A stretch of DNA of 64,000 bases from assembly GCF_965277665.1 (NCBI RefSeq), contig NZ_OZ255835.1, positions 310,001-374,000 of the forward strand. Direction: 5' to 3'. Source of the stretch: Lichenicoccus sp965277665 (lineage in GTDB: Bacteria; Pseudomonadota; Alphaproteobacteria; Acetobacterales; Acetobacteraceae). The position numbers were made by a program, and so were the translations under genes. Below the pieces are notes generated by a model. The model saw nothing but the letters and a program-made list of their open reading frames with translations, was not told where the DNA came from and did not search any database. This document shows positions 33,990 to 42,913 of this stretch, one piece after another; positions within the stretch are counted from its first letter, which is position 1, and every line of letters begins with the position of its first letter.

Positions 33990-35561
33990 TCATTGCGGGA
34001 GCGCCATCTGCAGCAGCAGCTCGGCGGTGATGTCGCGTCGCGCCACCGAGCCCACCATTCGACCCTCGCGCATGACGATGACCCGGTCGCAGACCGACAT
34101 CACCTCGGCGAGATCGGACGACACCACGATCACGCCCTTGCCGGCATCGGCGAGGTCGTAGAGTATCCCGTAGATCTGCGCGCGCGCTCCCACATCGATG
34201 CCGCGTGTCGGCTCGTCCAGCACCAGCAGCTCGATATTCTCCGACAGCCAGCGGCCCAGGATCACCTTCTGCTGGTTGCCGCCCGACAAGGTCGCGATCG
34301 GCGTGTTGCCGTCGCGCGTGCGCACGCGCAGACGCTTGATGATGTCGGCGGTGTTCGAGGCCTCGATGGCGCGGTTCACGAACACGCCGCCGCGCGCGAT
34401 CCGGCGGCGCAGGCTGACATTGATGTTCTCGCCGACACCCGCGATCGGGAAGATGCCCTCCGCCTTGCGGTCCTCCGGGCAGAGGGCCACGCCCTGGCGT
34501 ATCGCCTCGCGGGTCGAGCCCGGCCGCAGCCGCTTGCCTTCCAGCATCACCTCGCCCGCGGTCGGCATCACGCTGCCGCAGACCAGGCGCATCAGCTCGG
34601 TGCGCCCGGCGCCGACCAGGCCGAAGAAGCCCAGGATCTCGCCGCGACGCACTTCGAAGCTGACCGGCTCCACCACGCCGGGCCCGACCAGCGCCTGCGC
34701 CTGCATCAGCACCGCGCCGGGCTCGCGCGTCCGGTAGCCGTAGATATCCTCGATCGAGCGCCCGACCATCTCGGAGACGATGCGGTCGTTGGTGACGCCG
34801 GCCATGTCGGCGTGCTGCGCAATGCAGGCGCCGTCGCGAAACACCGTGACCGCGTCGCACAGCTCGAACACCTCGGCCATGCGGTGGGTCACGTAGATGA
34901 TGGCGCGGCCGTCGTCGCGCAGCCGGTGCACGATGCGCTTGAGGTTGGCAGTCTCGCGCACCGACAGGCTGCTGGTCGGCTCGTCGAAGGCGATCACCCG
35001 GGCGTCGCGCAGCAGCGCCTTGCCGATCTCGACCATCTGCCGCTGGCCGATCGACAGCCGCGCGACCAGCGTGTCGGGCCGGATGTCCTCGCCAAGGTCG
35101 CGCAGCACGCCCCACGCGCGCTCAAGCAGCCGGGCGCGGTCGACGAAGCCGGCGCGGCGCGGCAGCTGCCCCAGCATCAGGTTCTCGGCGACCGACAACT
35201 CCGGCACCAGGTTGAGTTCCTGGTAGATCACCGCGATCCCGGCATCGAGTGCCGCGGCGGCGTTGCGGAACTGCAGCTGCTCGCCGCCGACCGCGATGCT
35301 GCCGGACGACGGCGTGTTCACCCCGCTCAGCACCTTGAGCAGGGTGGACTTGCCGGCACCGTTCTCGCCCATCAGCGCATGCACGGAGCCGCGATGCACC
35401 GACAGGTCGACCCCCTTGAGCGCCTTGACGCCCGGGAACTCGACCGTGATGCCGCGCAACCGCAGGAAGGCCTCACCCTCCTGCGGCAGTCCCTCCTGGG
35501 GCCGCGCCGCGTGCTCGCCTTGATGCGCGGCGCCCGAACTCGTCGCCAGCGCGGCGCTCAT
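33990..35561 (-). CDS. araG: Sugar ABC transporter ATP-binding protein (AraG-like)
   Basis: CUT2-type ATPase of 523 residues with two fused nucleotide-binding domains. The first has MGENGAGKSTLLKVL, LSIGQRQMVEIGKAL and VIAFDEPTSSLS. The second has the non-canonical GLVGAGRTELMRL usual for this class, with LSGGNQQKVILGRWL and LVLDEPTRGIDVGA. The ATG at 35561 overlaps the stop of the binding-protein gene (ATGA 35558-35561). Energises sugar import with AraH. Confidence 0.92.
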   Translation of the reverse strand: MSAALATSSGAAHQGEHAARPQEGLPQEGEAFLRLRGITVEFPGVKALKGVDLSVHRGSVHALMGENGAGKSTLLKVLSGVNTPSSGSIAVGGEQLQFRNAAAALDAGIAVIYQELNLVPELSVAENLMLGQLPRRAGFVDRARLLERAWGVLRDLGEDIRPDTLVARLSIGQRQMVEIGKALLRDARVIAFDEPTSSLSVRETANLKRIVHRLRDDGRAIIYVTHRMAEVFELCDAVTVFRDGACIAQHADMAGVTNDRIVSEMVGRSIEDIYGYRTREPGAVLMQAQALVGPGVVEPVSFEVRRGEILGFFGLVGAGRTELMRLVCGSVMPTAGEVMLEGKRLRPGSTREAIRQGVALCPEDRKAEGIFPIAGVGENINVSLRRRIARGGVFVNRAIEASNTADIIKRLRVRTRDGNTPIATLSGGNQQKVILGRWLSENIELLVLDEPTRGIDVGARAQIYGILYDLADAGKGVIVVSSDLAEVMSVCDRVIVMREGRMVGSVARRDITAELLLQMALPQ

Positions 35562-36571
35562 GCCTCCAGCTTGGCCTTCACCGCCTGCCAGTTGTCGTGC
35601 GTCATCAGAACGCCGGTGGTCTCGGTGTTGGCCGGCGGCCTGGTGCCGGTGCGGATCCAGTTCACCAGGTTGATGGTGCTCTGCCGTCCATGGAGGAAGC
35701 TCGACACGCCAACCGTGCCGAAGAAGCCGGTCTGCTGCGGCTTGGAGAACTCCGCGAAGGCGGCGCCGGTGCCGTTGATGCCGATGCCGATGACGCTCTC
35801 GGCCGGCAGGTGGAACGCCTCGCTGGCGCGCACGCCGCCGAGCACGGTCTCCTCGTTCAGAGCGTAGATCAGCCACTTCTTGAAGTTGCCGTGCCGCGCG
35901 AACACCGGCGAGGCAGCGTTCGAGCCGCCCTCGGTGTCGGTGGTGCGCTGCGGCGCGTCGAAGATGTTGGCGGCGAGGAAGCCATGCTTGAGCAGCGCGT
36001 CGGTGGCGCCCTGCACGCGCTCGCGCGCGGTCGGCAGCTCGGCGTCGGTGATCCGGCAGGCGGCGACATCGGCCGGGCTCCAGCCGCGATGCTGCATCTC
36101 GGCGGCAAGCGCCTCGCCGACCTGCTGGCCGATCTTGTAGCCCGACATGCCCAGATGCGGCACCTCGGCCATCGGCTGGCCGTCCGGGCCGAGGAAGCGG
36201 TCATCGACGCTGACCACCTTCATGTTCTGCGCGGTGGCGCGGGCCAGGATCGCCGGACCGAGCTTGACGTCGGGCGGGCAGATCACGAAGCCCTTGGCGC
36301 CCTGCGCCGAGAGGTTGTCGATGGCGGTCATCACCATCTCGCCGTCCGAGCCGGCCAGCTTGACCACGGTCACGCCATGCGCGGCACCCCAGGCGGCCGA
36401 CGCGGTCTGCTCGTTGATGAACCAGGCCTGCTCCGGCATCTTGACGATGAAGCCGATCTTGAGCGGTGCATCGGCGGCAAAGGCGCGGCCGAAAGCCCCC
36501 GGCGCGCCGACGAGCGACGCCGCGGCGCCGGCAATGCCCAGCTTGGCGAGCTGGCGCTTGGTGATCTGCAT
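35558..36571 (-). CDS. araF: Periplasmic sugar-binding protein (AraF-like)
   Basis: 337-residue periplasmic binding protein. Signal peptide MQITKRQLAKLGIAGAAASL... ends near residue 32 (AFA-AD). The mature part tracks E. coli AraF closely: KIGFIVKMPEQAWF, AIDNLSAQGAKGFVICPPD, KVVSVDDRFL, LIYALNEETVLGGVRASE, VIGIGINGTGAA. GGAGGAAACCTC precedes the ATG at 36571. First gene of araFGH; a palindrome about 100 bp upstream is a candidate operator. No arabinose catabolic genes are in the window. Confidence 0.92.
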   Translation of the reverse strand: MQITKRQLAKLGIAGAAASLVGAPGAFGRAFAADAPLKIGFIVKMPEQAWFINEQTASAAWGAAHGVTVVKLAGSDGEMVMTAIDNLSAQGAKGFVICPPDVKLGPAILARATAQNMKVVSVDDRFLGPDGQPMAEVPHLGMSGYKIGQQVGEALAAEMQHRGWSPADVAACRITDAELPTARERVQGATDALLKHGFLAANIFDAPQRTTDTEGGSNAASPVFARHGNFKKWLIYALNEETVLGGVRASEAFHLPAESVIGIGINGTGAAFAEFSKPQQTGFFGTVGVSSFLHGRQSTINLVNWIRTGTRPPANTETTGVLMTHDNWQAVKAKLEA

Positions 36572-36669
36572 GAGGTTTCCTCCTGTGCCCGCTTTGGGCC
36601 TGGGCTCTAGTCTGGTGCCAGAATGAACGCGACAAACACTAGTCGTGGCGCCGATATACGTCCAATCGG

Positions 36670-36684
36670 ATTTGTGCGACAAAT
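36670..36684. promoter_or_regulatory. Perfect inverted repeat ATTTGT-GCG-ACAAAT upstream of araF
   Basis: A 15-bp palindrome with 6-bp arms and a 3-bp spacer lies about 100 bp upstream of araF and 135 bp upstream of dcp. The half-site GCGACAAA also recurs at 36629. Candidate operator for a sugar-responsive regulator; no regulator gene is adjacent. Confidence 0.45.
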
Positions 36685-36818
36685 CAAATTCGCAGGGCTA
36701 TGCCAAAATCCCGGGATCGGTGGCCTGCCTCCGGAACTGGCCTGCCTCGGGGCATACGTACGCGTCGTCCGGGCGCACGGTCTTGACCGGCAGCACCCGT
36801 TCTGCGCCGATTTCCGTC

Positions 36819-38885
36819 ATGACCGACAGCAATCCGCTCCTCGCCGCCGCTCTCCTCGAAGCTGGGACCACGCCGTTCGGCGCCCCTCCGTTCGACCGCA
36901 TCCGCCCGGAGCATTTCGAGCCGGCCTTCGCGCAGGCCATGCGGACGCATCTGGCCGAGATCGCCGCCATCGGCGCCGATCCCCGTCCGCCCAGCTTCGC
37001 CAACACCATCGAGGCGATGCAGCGCAGCGGCCGCGACCTCGAGCGCATCGGCATGGTGTTCTCCAACCTGGTCGCGAGCCTGGGCGGCGCGGCGCTGGAG
37101 GCGGTGGAGGTGACGATGTCGCCCCGGCTCGCCCAGCATGGCATGCGGGTCTCGCTCGACCCGGCGCTGTTCGCGCGTGTCGCGGCCCTGCATGCGGCGC
37201 GCGACGCGCTGGCGCTCGCCACCGACCAGAGGCGGCTGCTCGATCGCGTGCATCTGGGGTTCGTGCGCAGCGGCGCGGCGCTGGACGCCGCGGGGCGCGC
37301 CCGCATGACCGCGATCTCCGAGCGTCTTGCCGTGCTGCATACGCAGTTCGGCCAGAACGTGCTGCATGACGAGAAGGCCTGGCAACTCGAACTCGGACCC
37401 GACGACCTCGACGGCCTGCCCGATTTCCTGGTGCAGAGTGCCGCACAGACCGCAGCCGAGCGCGGCGCCCGTGGCCATGTGGTCACCCTGTCGCGCTCGC
37501 TGATCGAGCCGTTCCTCAGCTTCTCCGCCCGGCGCGACCTGCGCCAGGTGGCCCACCAGGCCTGGATCGCGCGCGGCATGCATGCCGGGCCGCACGACAA
37601 CCGGCCCTTGATCCCGGAGATCCTGGGCCTGCGGGCCGAGCGCGCCCGGCTGCTCGGCTACGCGACCTACGCGGATTATGGCCTCGCCGACACCATGGCC
37701 GGCACGCCGGATGCGGTGGCCGGGCTGCTGGGGAAGGTTTGGGAGCCGGCGCGGGCAAAGGCCGCGGCCGAACGCGACCGGTTGCTGACGGCGGCGCGCG
37801 CGGAAGGCTTCAACGACGCGCTCGCCGCGTGGGACTGGCGCTACTATGCCGAGCGCGTGCGCCGCGCCGACTATGCGCTCGACGAGACCGAGATGAAGCC
37901 ATACTTCCTGCTGGAAAACATGCAGCGGGCGGCCTTCGATACCGCGACGAAGCTGTTCGGGATCGCCTTCACGCCGCGTCCCGAGGTGCCGGTCTATCAT
38001 CCGGACGTGCGTGCCTACGAGGTGACCCGGAGCACGGAGCATGGCGGCGGCGAGCATGTCGGCCTGTTCCTGGTCGACCATTTCGCGCGTCCGGACAAGC
38101 GCTCCGGCGCCTGGATGAGCAGCTACCGTGACCAGGAACGCCTCGATGCACCGGTATCGCCGATCATCGTCAACAACAACAACTTTGCCAAATCCGATCC
38201 GACCCTGCTCAGCTTCGACGATGCGCGCACGTTGTTCCACGAGTTCGGCCATGCGCTGCACGGGCTGTTGAGCCAGGTGCGCTATCCCGGCCAGTCCGGC
38301 ACCTCGGTCCGGCGCGACTTCGTGGAGTTCCCCTCGCAGGTCTATGAGCACTGGTTCTCGCTGCCCGAGACGCTGCAGACCTATGCGCGCCACCATGCCA
38401 CCGGCGAGCCGATCTCCGAGGCGCTGGTGGCCCGGCTACTGGCGGCGCGCGGCTTCAACCAGGGCTTCGGCACCATCGAGTACACCGCAGCGGCCCTGAT
38501 CGACATGGAGCTGCACAGCCACCCGGCGCCGGAGACGATCGACATCGAGGCGTTCGAGCGCCAGTTCTGCGCCCGGATCGGCATGCCGGAGGAGATCGGC
38601 ATCCGGCACCGGCCGGCGCATTTCCAGCATCTGTTCGCGGGCGGCGGCTATGCCGCGGGCTACTACTCCTACATGTGGTCGGAGGTGCTCGATGCGGACG
38701 GGTTCGAGGCCTTCACGGAAGCGGGCGATCCGTTCGATCCGGCGATTGCCGCCCGGCTGCACGCCGTGCTGAGTGCCGGCGACACCGAGGATCCGATGGC
38801 GCTGTATGTCGGCTTCCGTGGCCGCGCGCCCAGCACCGCGGCGCTGCTGCGCGCGCGTGATCTGGTGGAGGACAATGTCGCTTAG
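36819..38885 (+). CDS. dcp: Peptidyl-dipeptidase Dcp (M3 metallopeptidase)
   Basis: Zinc peptidase of 688 residues that removes C-terminal dipeptides from peptides. The HExxH motif is in TLFHEFGHALHGLLSQVRY (about residues 471-489), with the third ligand in the following helix. NPLLAAALLEAGTTPFGAPP, RPEHFEPAFAQAM and YYSYMWSEVLDADGFEAF are Dcp-like. Length agrees with E. coli Dcp (about 680). ATG 36819 is chosen from the family N-terminus; there is no strong Shine-Dalgarno site. Diverges from araFGH. Confidence 0.93.
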   Translation: MTDSNPLLAAALLEAGTTPFGAPPFDRIRPEHFEPAFAQAMRTHLAEIAAIGADPRPPSFANTIEAMQRSGRDLERIGMVFSNLVASLGGAALEAVEVTMSPRLAQHGMRVSLDPALFARVAALHAARDALALATDQRRLLDRVHLGFVRSGAALDAAGRARMTAISERLAVLHTQFGQNVLHDEKAWQLELGPDDLDGLPDFLVQSAAQTAAERGARGHVVTLSRSLIEPFLSFSARRDLRQVAHQAWIARGMHAGPHDNRPLIPEILGLRAERARLLGYATYADYGLADTMAGTPDAVAGLLGKVWEPARAKAAAERDRLLTAARAEGFNDALAAWDWRYYAERVRRADYALDETEMKPYFLLENMQRAAFDTATKLFGIAFTPRPEVPVYHPDVRAYEVTRSTEHGGGEHVGLFLVDHFARPDKRSGAWMSSYRDQERLDAPVSPIIVNNNNFAKSDPTLLSFDDARTLFHEFGHALHGLLSQVRYPGQSGTSVRRDFVEFPSQVYEHWFSLPETLQTYARHHATGEPISEALVARLLAARGFNQGFGTIEYTAAALIDMELHSHPAPETIDIEAFERQFCARIGMPEEIGIRHRPAHFQHLFAGGGYAAGYYSYMWSEVLDADGFEAFTEAGDPFDPAIAARLHAVLSAGDTEDPMALYVGFRGRAPSTAALLRARDLVEDNVA

Positions 38886-39072
38886 GGTGCGATGCAATTT
38901 AAGCCCGTCTTTCCCTTGCGGCATTCCGGCAACAGGTCAGGACTGTAACCGGCTGGCGGAACCGCGCGGTGCTGACGCCTGTGTTCCGACCTGCCACACT
39001 TGTCTGGTTGGCTGTGCGCCGCTCTTCCGACAAAAGAGTTCCGGCGGCCGCAGGAAGCTGGAAGACCGGACC

Positions 39073-40500
39073 ATGATTACTCGCATCCGATCGCTTCGCC
39101 TCGCGGCAGCCACGCTGTCGCTGGGTTGTCTTGCTGTGCCCGCTCTGGCGCAGACCTCGCTCAACCCGAGCACGCGTGTTGCCACGCCGCTGGGTCAATT
39201 GAACGGCGCCAGCTCGGTGCCGGCGCTGCCGCAGCCGGAGGCGTTGTTTCCCGACCTGTTCGGCCTGGGGCCGACGCTGCGCGACAATGGCATCGCGATC
39301 CTGCTCGACAACACCAATGAGTTCGACGGCATCATCTCGGGGCCGCAGAAGGGCACCACCAATTCCGGCCAGTATGCCCTCGAGACCGACATCGACTGGG
39401 AGCGCCTGGCCGGCCTGCGCGGCTTCTCGACGCACAGCGTCGTCGTCGGCCGCTACGGCATTCCGGCCAGCCGCATCTTCGGCGACAACATCGATCCCAG
39501 CCAGGAGATCTACGGCGCCGGCGGCAACGTGGTGGTGCATCTGGTGTATGCCTACGCCGAGGAGACGGTGGCGCACGGACGCTTCGACGTGGCCGCCGGT
39601 CGCATCCCGTTCCTCAACGACTTCTCGTCCTCGCCGCTCTATTGCAACTTCCAGAACAACGCCTTCTGCGGAAACCCGAAATCCTCGTCGGACAACATCG
39701 CGCATTCGTCCTATCCGGATGCCGGCTGGGCGATCCGCGTGCGTGGTCGCCCGACGGCTGCGACCTATATCGAGAGCGGCATCTATTTCGACGAGAGCGG
39801 GATCTACACCAACACCTTCCAGCGCACAGGCTTGCGCTTCGACGGCGCGCAGATCGAGGGCGAGACCTTCCCGGTCGAGCTGGGCTGGGAGCCGAGCTTC
39901 GGGGCTCGCAAGCTGCCGGGGCACTACAAGCTCGGCTTCGCCTACGACAACATCAACCACGCCGACAACTATGTGGCGGTCGATGGCAGCGCGATTGCGC
40001 AGTCGGGGCTGGCGGCGCGACAGCTGCACGGAACCACCGCCGAGTGGGCCGAGTTCGACCAGATGCTGGTCCGCAACGGCGCCGGCGCCACCGATGGCAT
40101 CATCGCGTTCGGCGGCTACTACCATAACGACCCGGCATCCGCGACGCGCGCCGACCAGTACGAGATCGCGGCGCTGGACCGCGATTTCTGGCATGCGCGG
40201 CCGTTCGACACCATCGGCGTCGCCTTCAGCTATATCCAGGTGGCCGGCTCGCTGACCCGTGCCGAGGAATTGCAGCAGGAGCTCGGGCTGCCGATCACCG
40301 GCACCGGGACGACATTCTATGATTCCAGCACACCGGGCATCCAGAGCCACACGATGAACATCGAGGCCAACTACCAGATCCACGTGTTCCGCGGCGTCAC
40401 CTTCGCGCCGGATTTTCAGTACTTCATCCGCCCGAACGCGCAGACCAACCTGCACGACGCGGCATTGCTAGGCTTCAAGAGCCACATCGAACTCTTCTGA
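39073..40500 (+). CDS. oprB: OprB-family carbohydrate-selective porin (first copy)
   Basis: 475-residue outer-membrane beta-barrel. Signal peptide MITRIRSLRLAAATLSLGCL... ends ALA-Q. The barrel begins after NGIAILLDNTNEFDG and shows alternating aromatic strands, QEIYGAGGNVVVHLVYAYAE, LPGHYKLGFAYDN and the terminal LLGFKSHIELF with the C-terminal Phe needed for barrel assembly. OprB proteins pass glucose and other sugars. Closely related to the second copy at 57885-59297 (same motif order), so the two are paralogues. A small cytosolic protein gene follows 13 bp downstream. Confidence 0.9.
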   Translation: MITRIRSLRLAAATLSLGCLAVPALAQTSLNPSTRVATPLGQLNGASSVPALPQPEALFPDLFGLGPTLRDNGIAILLDNTNEFDGIISGPQKGTTNSGQYALETDIDWERLAGLRGFSTHSVVVGRYGIPASRIFGDNIDPSQEIYGAGGNVVVHLVYAYAEETVAHGRFDVAAGRIPFLNDFSSSPLYCNFQNNAFCGNPKSSSDNIAHSSYPDAGWAIRVRGRPTAATYIESGIYFDESGIYTNTFQRTGLRFDGAQIEGETFPVELGWEPSFGARKLPGHYKLGFAYDNINHADNYVAVDGSAIAQSGLAARQLHGTTAEWAEFDQMLVRNGAGATDGIIAFGGYYHNDPASATRADQYEIAALDRDFWHARPFDTIGVAFSYIQVAGSLTRAEELQQELGLPITGTGTTFYDSSTPGIQSHTMNIEANYQIHVFRGVTFAPDFQYFIRPNAQTNLHDAALLGFKSHIELF

Positions 40501-40513
40501 CGGGAGCGCCGGC

Positions 40514-40825
40514 ATGGGCCGCGAGGAACTGACTGCCTGGGCGTTGTCGAATGGCTGGCAGATCCTCGGCGGATGCCCGAGCCTGACCAAGCCGTCATCG
40601 CCAAAGGAGGCGATCGTGCGTATGGTGTTCAAGGCGACGGTGGTCAATCTCGAGGTCAAGAAGCCGGCCGGCAAGTGGGAGAAGATCGCGGGCGAGGCCT
40701 ATGCGAAGGTGCTGCCCGACGAGGACGGACAACCGCAGGGGCTCGGCTTCGACCGCATCCCGAGCTTCTCGATGCTGATGCGCGACAACCGCGACCGACA
40801 GGTGTTCAAGGGCTTCGGCAGCTGA
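40514..40825 (+). CDS. Small hypothetical protein (103 aa)
   Basis: 103-residue soluble protein starting MGREELTAWALSNGWQILGG with GGGAG 7 nt upstream. The middle (KATVVNLEVKKPAGKWEKIA) and the end (PSFSMLMRDNRDRQVFKGFG) suggest a small alpha/beta protein. A strong internal AAAGGAGG (40603-40610) precedes a GTG at 40616, which could give a shorter 69-residue form. I favour the longer one because the upstream codons read as protein. Family not recognised. Confidence 0.6.
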   Translation: MGREELTAWALSNGWQILGGCPSLTKPSSPKEAIVRMVFKATVVNLEVKKPAGKWEKIAGEAYAKVLPDEDGQPQGLGFDRIPSFSMLMRDNRDRQVFKGFGS

Positions 40826-40829
40826 GAAA

Positions 40830-41720
40830 TCACCGTCTGCGGTGCACGTTGTTGGCCGGCCGCAGCCGATCCAGCGCCTGCCGGGCCGCCTGCACGGTGG
40901 ACATGTCGGCACCCGGCATCATCGCCTGCGCCAGCCACGCGCGCGCATCGGCCGTGTCGGCGCGGGCGGCCGCACTCTCGCCCGCCTGCAGGGAAAGGTC
41001 GGCCGCTTGCCGCGCGTCGCCCTGCTGCAGACGAGCGCGGGCGGTAAGCTCTAGGGCCTGTTCCATATCGGCATAGTCCAGCGTCTGGCGCCGCAGGGCG
41101 GCGGCGGCGAGCGCGCTCGACCCGGCATCGGCGGCCCTGTCCTGGCGAAGCGCGAGCCGCGCCGCGAGTTCGTCGCGATCCGCCCGCCAGTCCGCCGATG
41201 GCAGGGCCTTGCCTGCCGCGGGTTGCCGGAACATGGAGAGGGCGGCCGCGAGGGCCGCCGTGTCGCCACGGGCATCCGCGATCACGCCGCGTACGTAGCT
41301 GGCGCGTGCAATCGTCGCCTGATCCGGCGCGGTGGCCTGCGCGCGCGCGGCCCAGCCGTCCGCCAGCACCTCGTCGCCCAGCCGGTGCAGCGACGCCGCC
41401 TGCGCCAGGTCGAGCTCGGCGAAGTCGGGCGCGCTGCGGGCTGCAAGCTCGACCCGGGTGCGCTGGATGGTCGCGAGCGCTGCCGCCGGATCGCCGGCCG
41501 CCAGTTGCGCGGTCGCGAGATCATAGCCGATGTCGCCGACCGCGTCGGCATCACTGCGCGCCAAGGCGAGGTCGAAGGCGCGCCGATACTGCTGCACTGC
41601 CTGCTGCGGCCTGCCGAACGCGAGTGACTGCTGACCCGAGTGTGCGGCCTGCTGCAAAGCGGTATCCTCAGGCGGCAAGGCTGGCGGATGGCCACCGCAA
41701 CTCGTCAAACAGAACGTCAT
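40830..41720 (-). CDS. TPR-type lipoprotein of the Mla-like operon (start unresolved)
   Basis: Helical-repeat protein of about 296 residues from ATG 41720, with repeated TPR-like helices (SLAFGRPQQAVQQYRRAF, LAAGDPAAALATIQRTR, LQQGDARQAADLSLQAG). The sequence LGLGIVLMTFCLTSC-GG looks like the end of a lipoprotein signal peptide with lipobox LTSC. The ATG is only 7 residues before the cysteine, so the true start must lie upstream. There the frame runs straight through the dispersed element at 41740-41903 to a GTG at 41906 overlapping the mlaD stop. The element has probably replaced the original 5' end. The position after MlaD suggests an auxiliary role like that of PqiC. Confidence 0.65.
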   Translation of the reverse strand: MTFCLTSCGGHPPALPPEDTALQQAAHSGQQSLAFGRPQQAVQQYRRAFDLALARSDADAVGDIGYDLATAQLAAGDPAAALATIQRTRVELAARSAPDFAELDLAQAASLHRLGDEVLADGWAARAQATAPDQATIARASYVRGVIADARGDTAALAAALSMFRQPAAGKALPSADWRADRDELAARLALRQDRAADAGSSALAAAALRRQTLDYADMEQALELTARARLQQGDARQAADLSLQAGESAAARADTADARAWLAQAMMPGADMSTVQAARQALDRLRPANNVHRRR

Positions 41721-41739
41721 CAGGACGATCCCCAGTCCA

Positions 41740-41903
41740 AGAGACTGTGTGAAAACGCCTGATGCTGGATGAGAGCGACCCGAAGGGTCGCGCCCGGCGT
41801 GAATTTTCGAGCACCGGAGCGGAGCAGCCTCCTTGGCTGTGAGCACCGGAGCGGAGAAAAGGCGCGTCGGATCGCCAGCAGCAGGCGTTTGCACACAGTC
41901 TCT
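41740..41903. repeat. Dispersed MITE-like element, copy 3 (divergent ends)
   Basis: 164 bp with long inverted ends: AGAGACTGTGTGAAAACGCC from 41740 and, on the other strand, AGAGACTGTGTGCAAACGCC from 41903; pairing continues through CTGATGCTGG against CTGCTGCTGG. The core is clearly shared with the other two copies (two GAGCACCGGAGCGGAG repeats around a hairpin, then GCGTCGGATCGCCAGC), but the termini differ. It sits between mlaD and the TPR lipoprotein gene and touches the mlaD stop codon. Confidence 0.85.
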
Positions 41904-42865
41904 CACGGGTGCACCTCGCGCGGCGGCAGCCGCAAGGGATCGGGGGGTGGGGTGCCGCTGCCGCCGAGCAGCCAGTTGCCGCGCAACTGCACCAGCAGCT
42001 TCTCAAGCTGTTCGGTCGAGGCCTGTGCCTGGGTCAGCAGCGCCGGCAGGTTGGCGGTGGTGTCGGCCAGGTTGTGCGTGATCGCCGGCAGTTGCGGCGT
42101 CGCCTGCTTCAGGTCGCCGGTCGCCGACTGCACGTTGGCGAGGATCTGTCCGGTGCGCTGCTCCAGCCCCGGCACCCGGCCGACGATCGGATCGAGCTGC
42201 GCCACGACACCCTTCAGCGTGGTGACCGTCGCCTCGGCCTGCCGGATCAGCGTGTCGTCGCTGAGCAGGCGCCCGGCGCTGCCCTTGCCCTGGTGGATGC
42301 CGGCGACGATCGCATTCATGGTCGCCATGGCGGCATTGGCGTTCGCCAGCGTCGGCAGCAGCAGGGCGCGCACCTGGGCAAGGGTGGCGATCAGCGTGTC
42401 GACCGGGTTCGGCTCCGCGGTGGCGTCGATCACCGCGAAATCCCAGTCCATCTTGGTTCCGGTGCCGCGCGAGATGTCCACGAACGAGGCGCCGGCGACG
42501 CCGTACTGGCGCTTGATCACCGCCTTGCTGTCGCGCCGGATGTATGGGTCGGCATCGTGCTCGATGCTGGCCACCGCATACATCTCGCCCTGGCCGCTCG
42601 GGTTCAGCACCAGCCGGCGGACGGTGCCGGCATGGGTGCCGAGCACGTCGACATCGTCGCCCACCACCAGCCCGGCGACGCCGCCCTGCGGCAGCACGAT
42701 GCGCAGCGTGGAGTCCGGCCGCAGCCACTTCTTGAGAATGCCGGCCTCGAAGACCGCGCCGAAGAACAAGGCGGCGGCCAGCAGCACCAGCGCGCCGACC
42801 CATTCGTCGGTGTGGCGCAGGTCGAGCAGGCGGCTGCGATTGTCCGGGCGGCGTGTCTGCAACAT
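41903..42865 (-). CDS. mlaD: MCE-domain lipid-binding protein (MlaD-like)
   Basis: 320-residue inner-membrane protein exposed to the periplasm. One N-terminal helix (WVGALVLLAAALFFGAVFEAG) precedes an MCE domain (residues about 50-125: STLRIVLPQGGVAGLVVGDD, GTVRRLVL, KRQYGVAGASFVDIS). Next comes a long helical region with GIHQGKGSAGRLLSDD, as in MlaD/PqiB-type proteins that form lipid tunnels. The TGA stop lies at the edge of the dispersed element. Part of the operon with MlaE and the degenerate MlaF. Confidence 0.9.
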   Translation of the reverse strand: MLQTRRPDNRSRLLDLRHTDEWVGALVLLAAALFFGAVFEAGILKKWLRPDSTLRIVLPQGGVAGLVVGDDVDVLGTHAGTVRRLVLNPSGQGEMYAVASIEHDADPYIRRDSKAVIKRQYGVAGASFVDISRGTGTKMDWDFAVIDATAEPNPVDTLIATLAQVRALLLPTLANANAAMATMNAIVAGIHQGKGSAGRLLSDDTLIRQAEATVTTLKGVVAQLDPIVGRVPGLEQRTGQILANVQSATGDLKQATPQLPAITHNLADTTANLPALLTQAQASTEQLEKLLVQLRGNWLLGGSGTPPPDPLRLPPREVHP

Positions 42866-42913
42866 CTAGAGGCTCCGCATGGTTTGCACGTTGCTGCTCC
42901 GCATCGGGGGCAT

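Noticed and set aside
40616..40825. Shorter 69-codon gene from GTG 40616 with a strong AAAGGAGG
   Set aside because: The upstream codons read as ordinary protein continuous with the rest, and GGGAG supports 40514; kept only as an alternative start.
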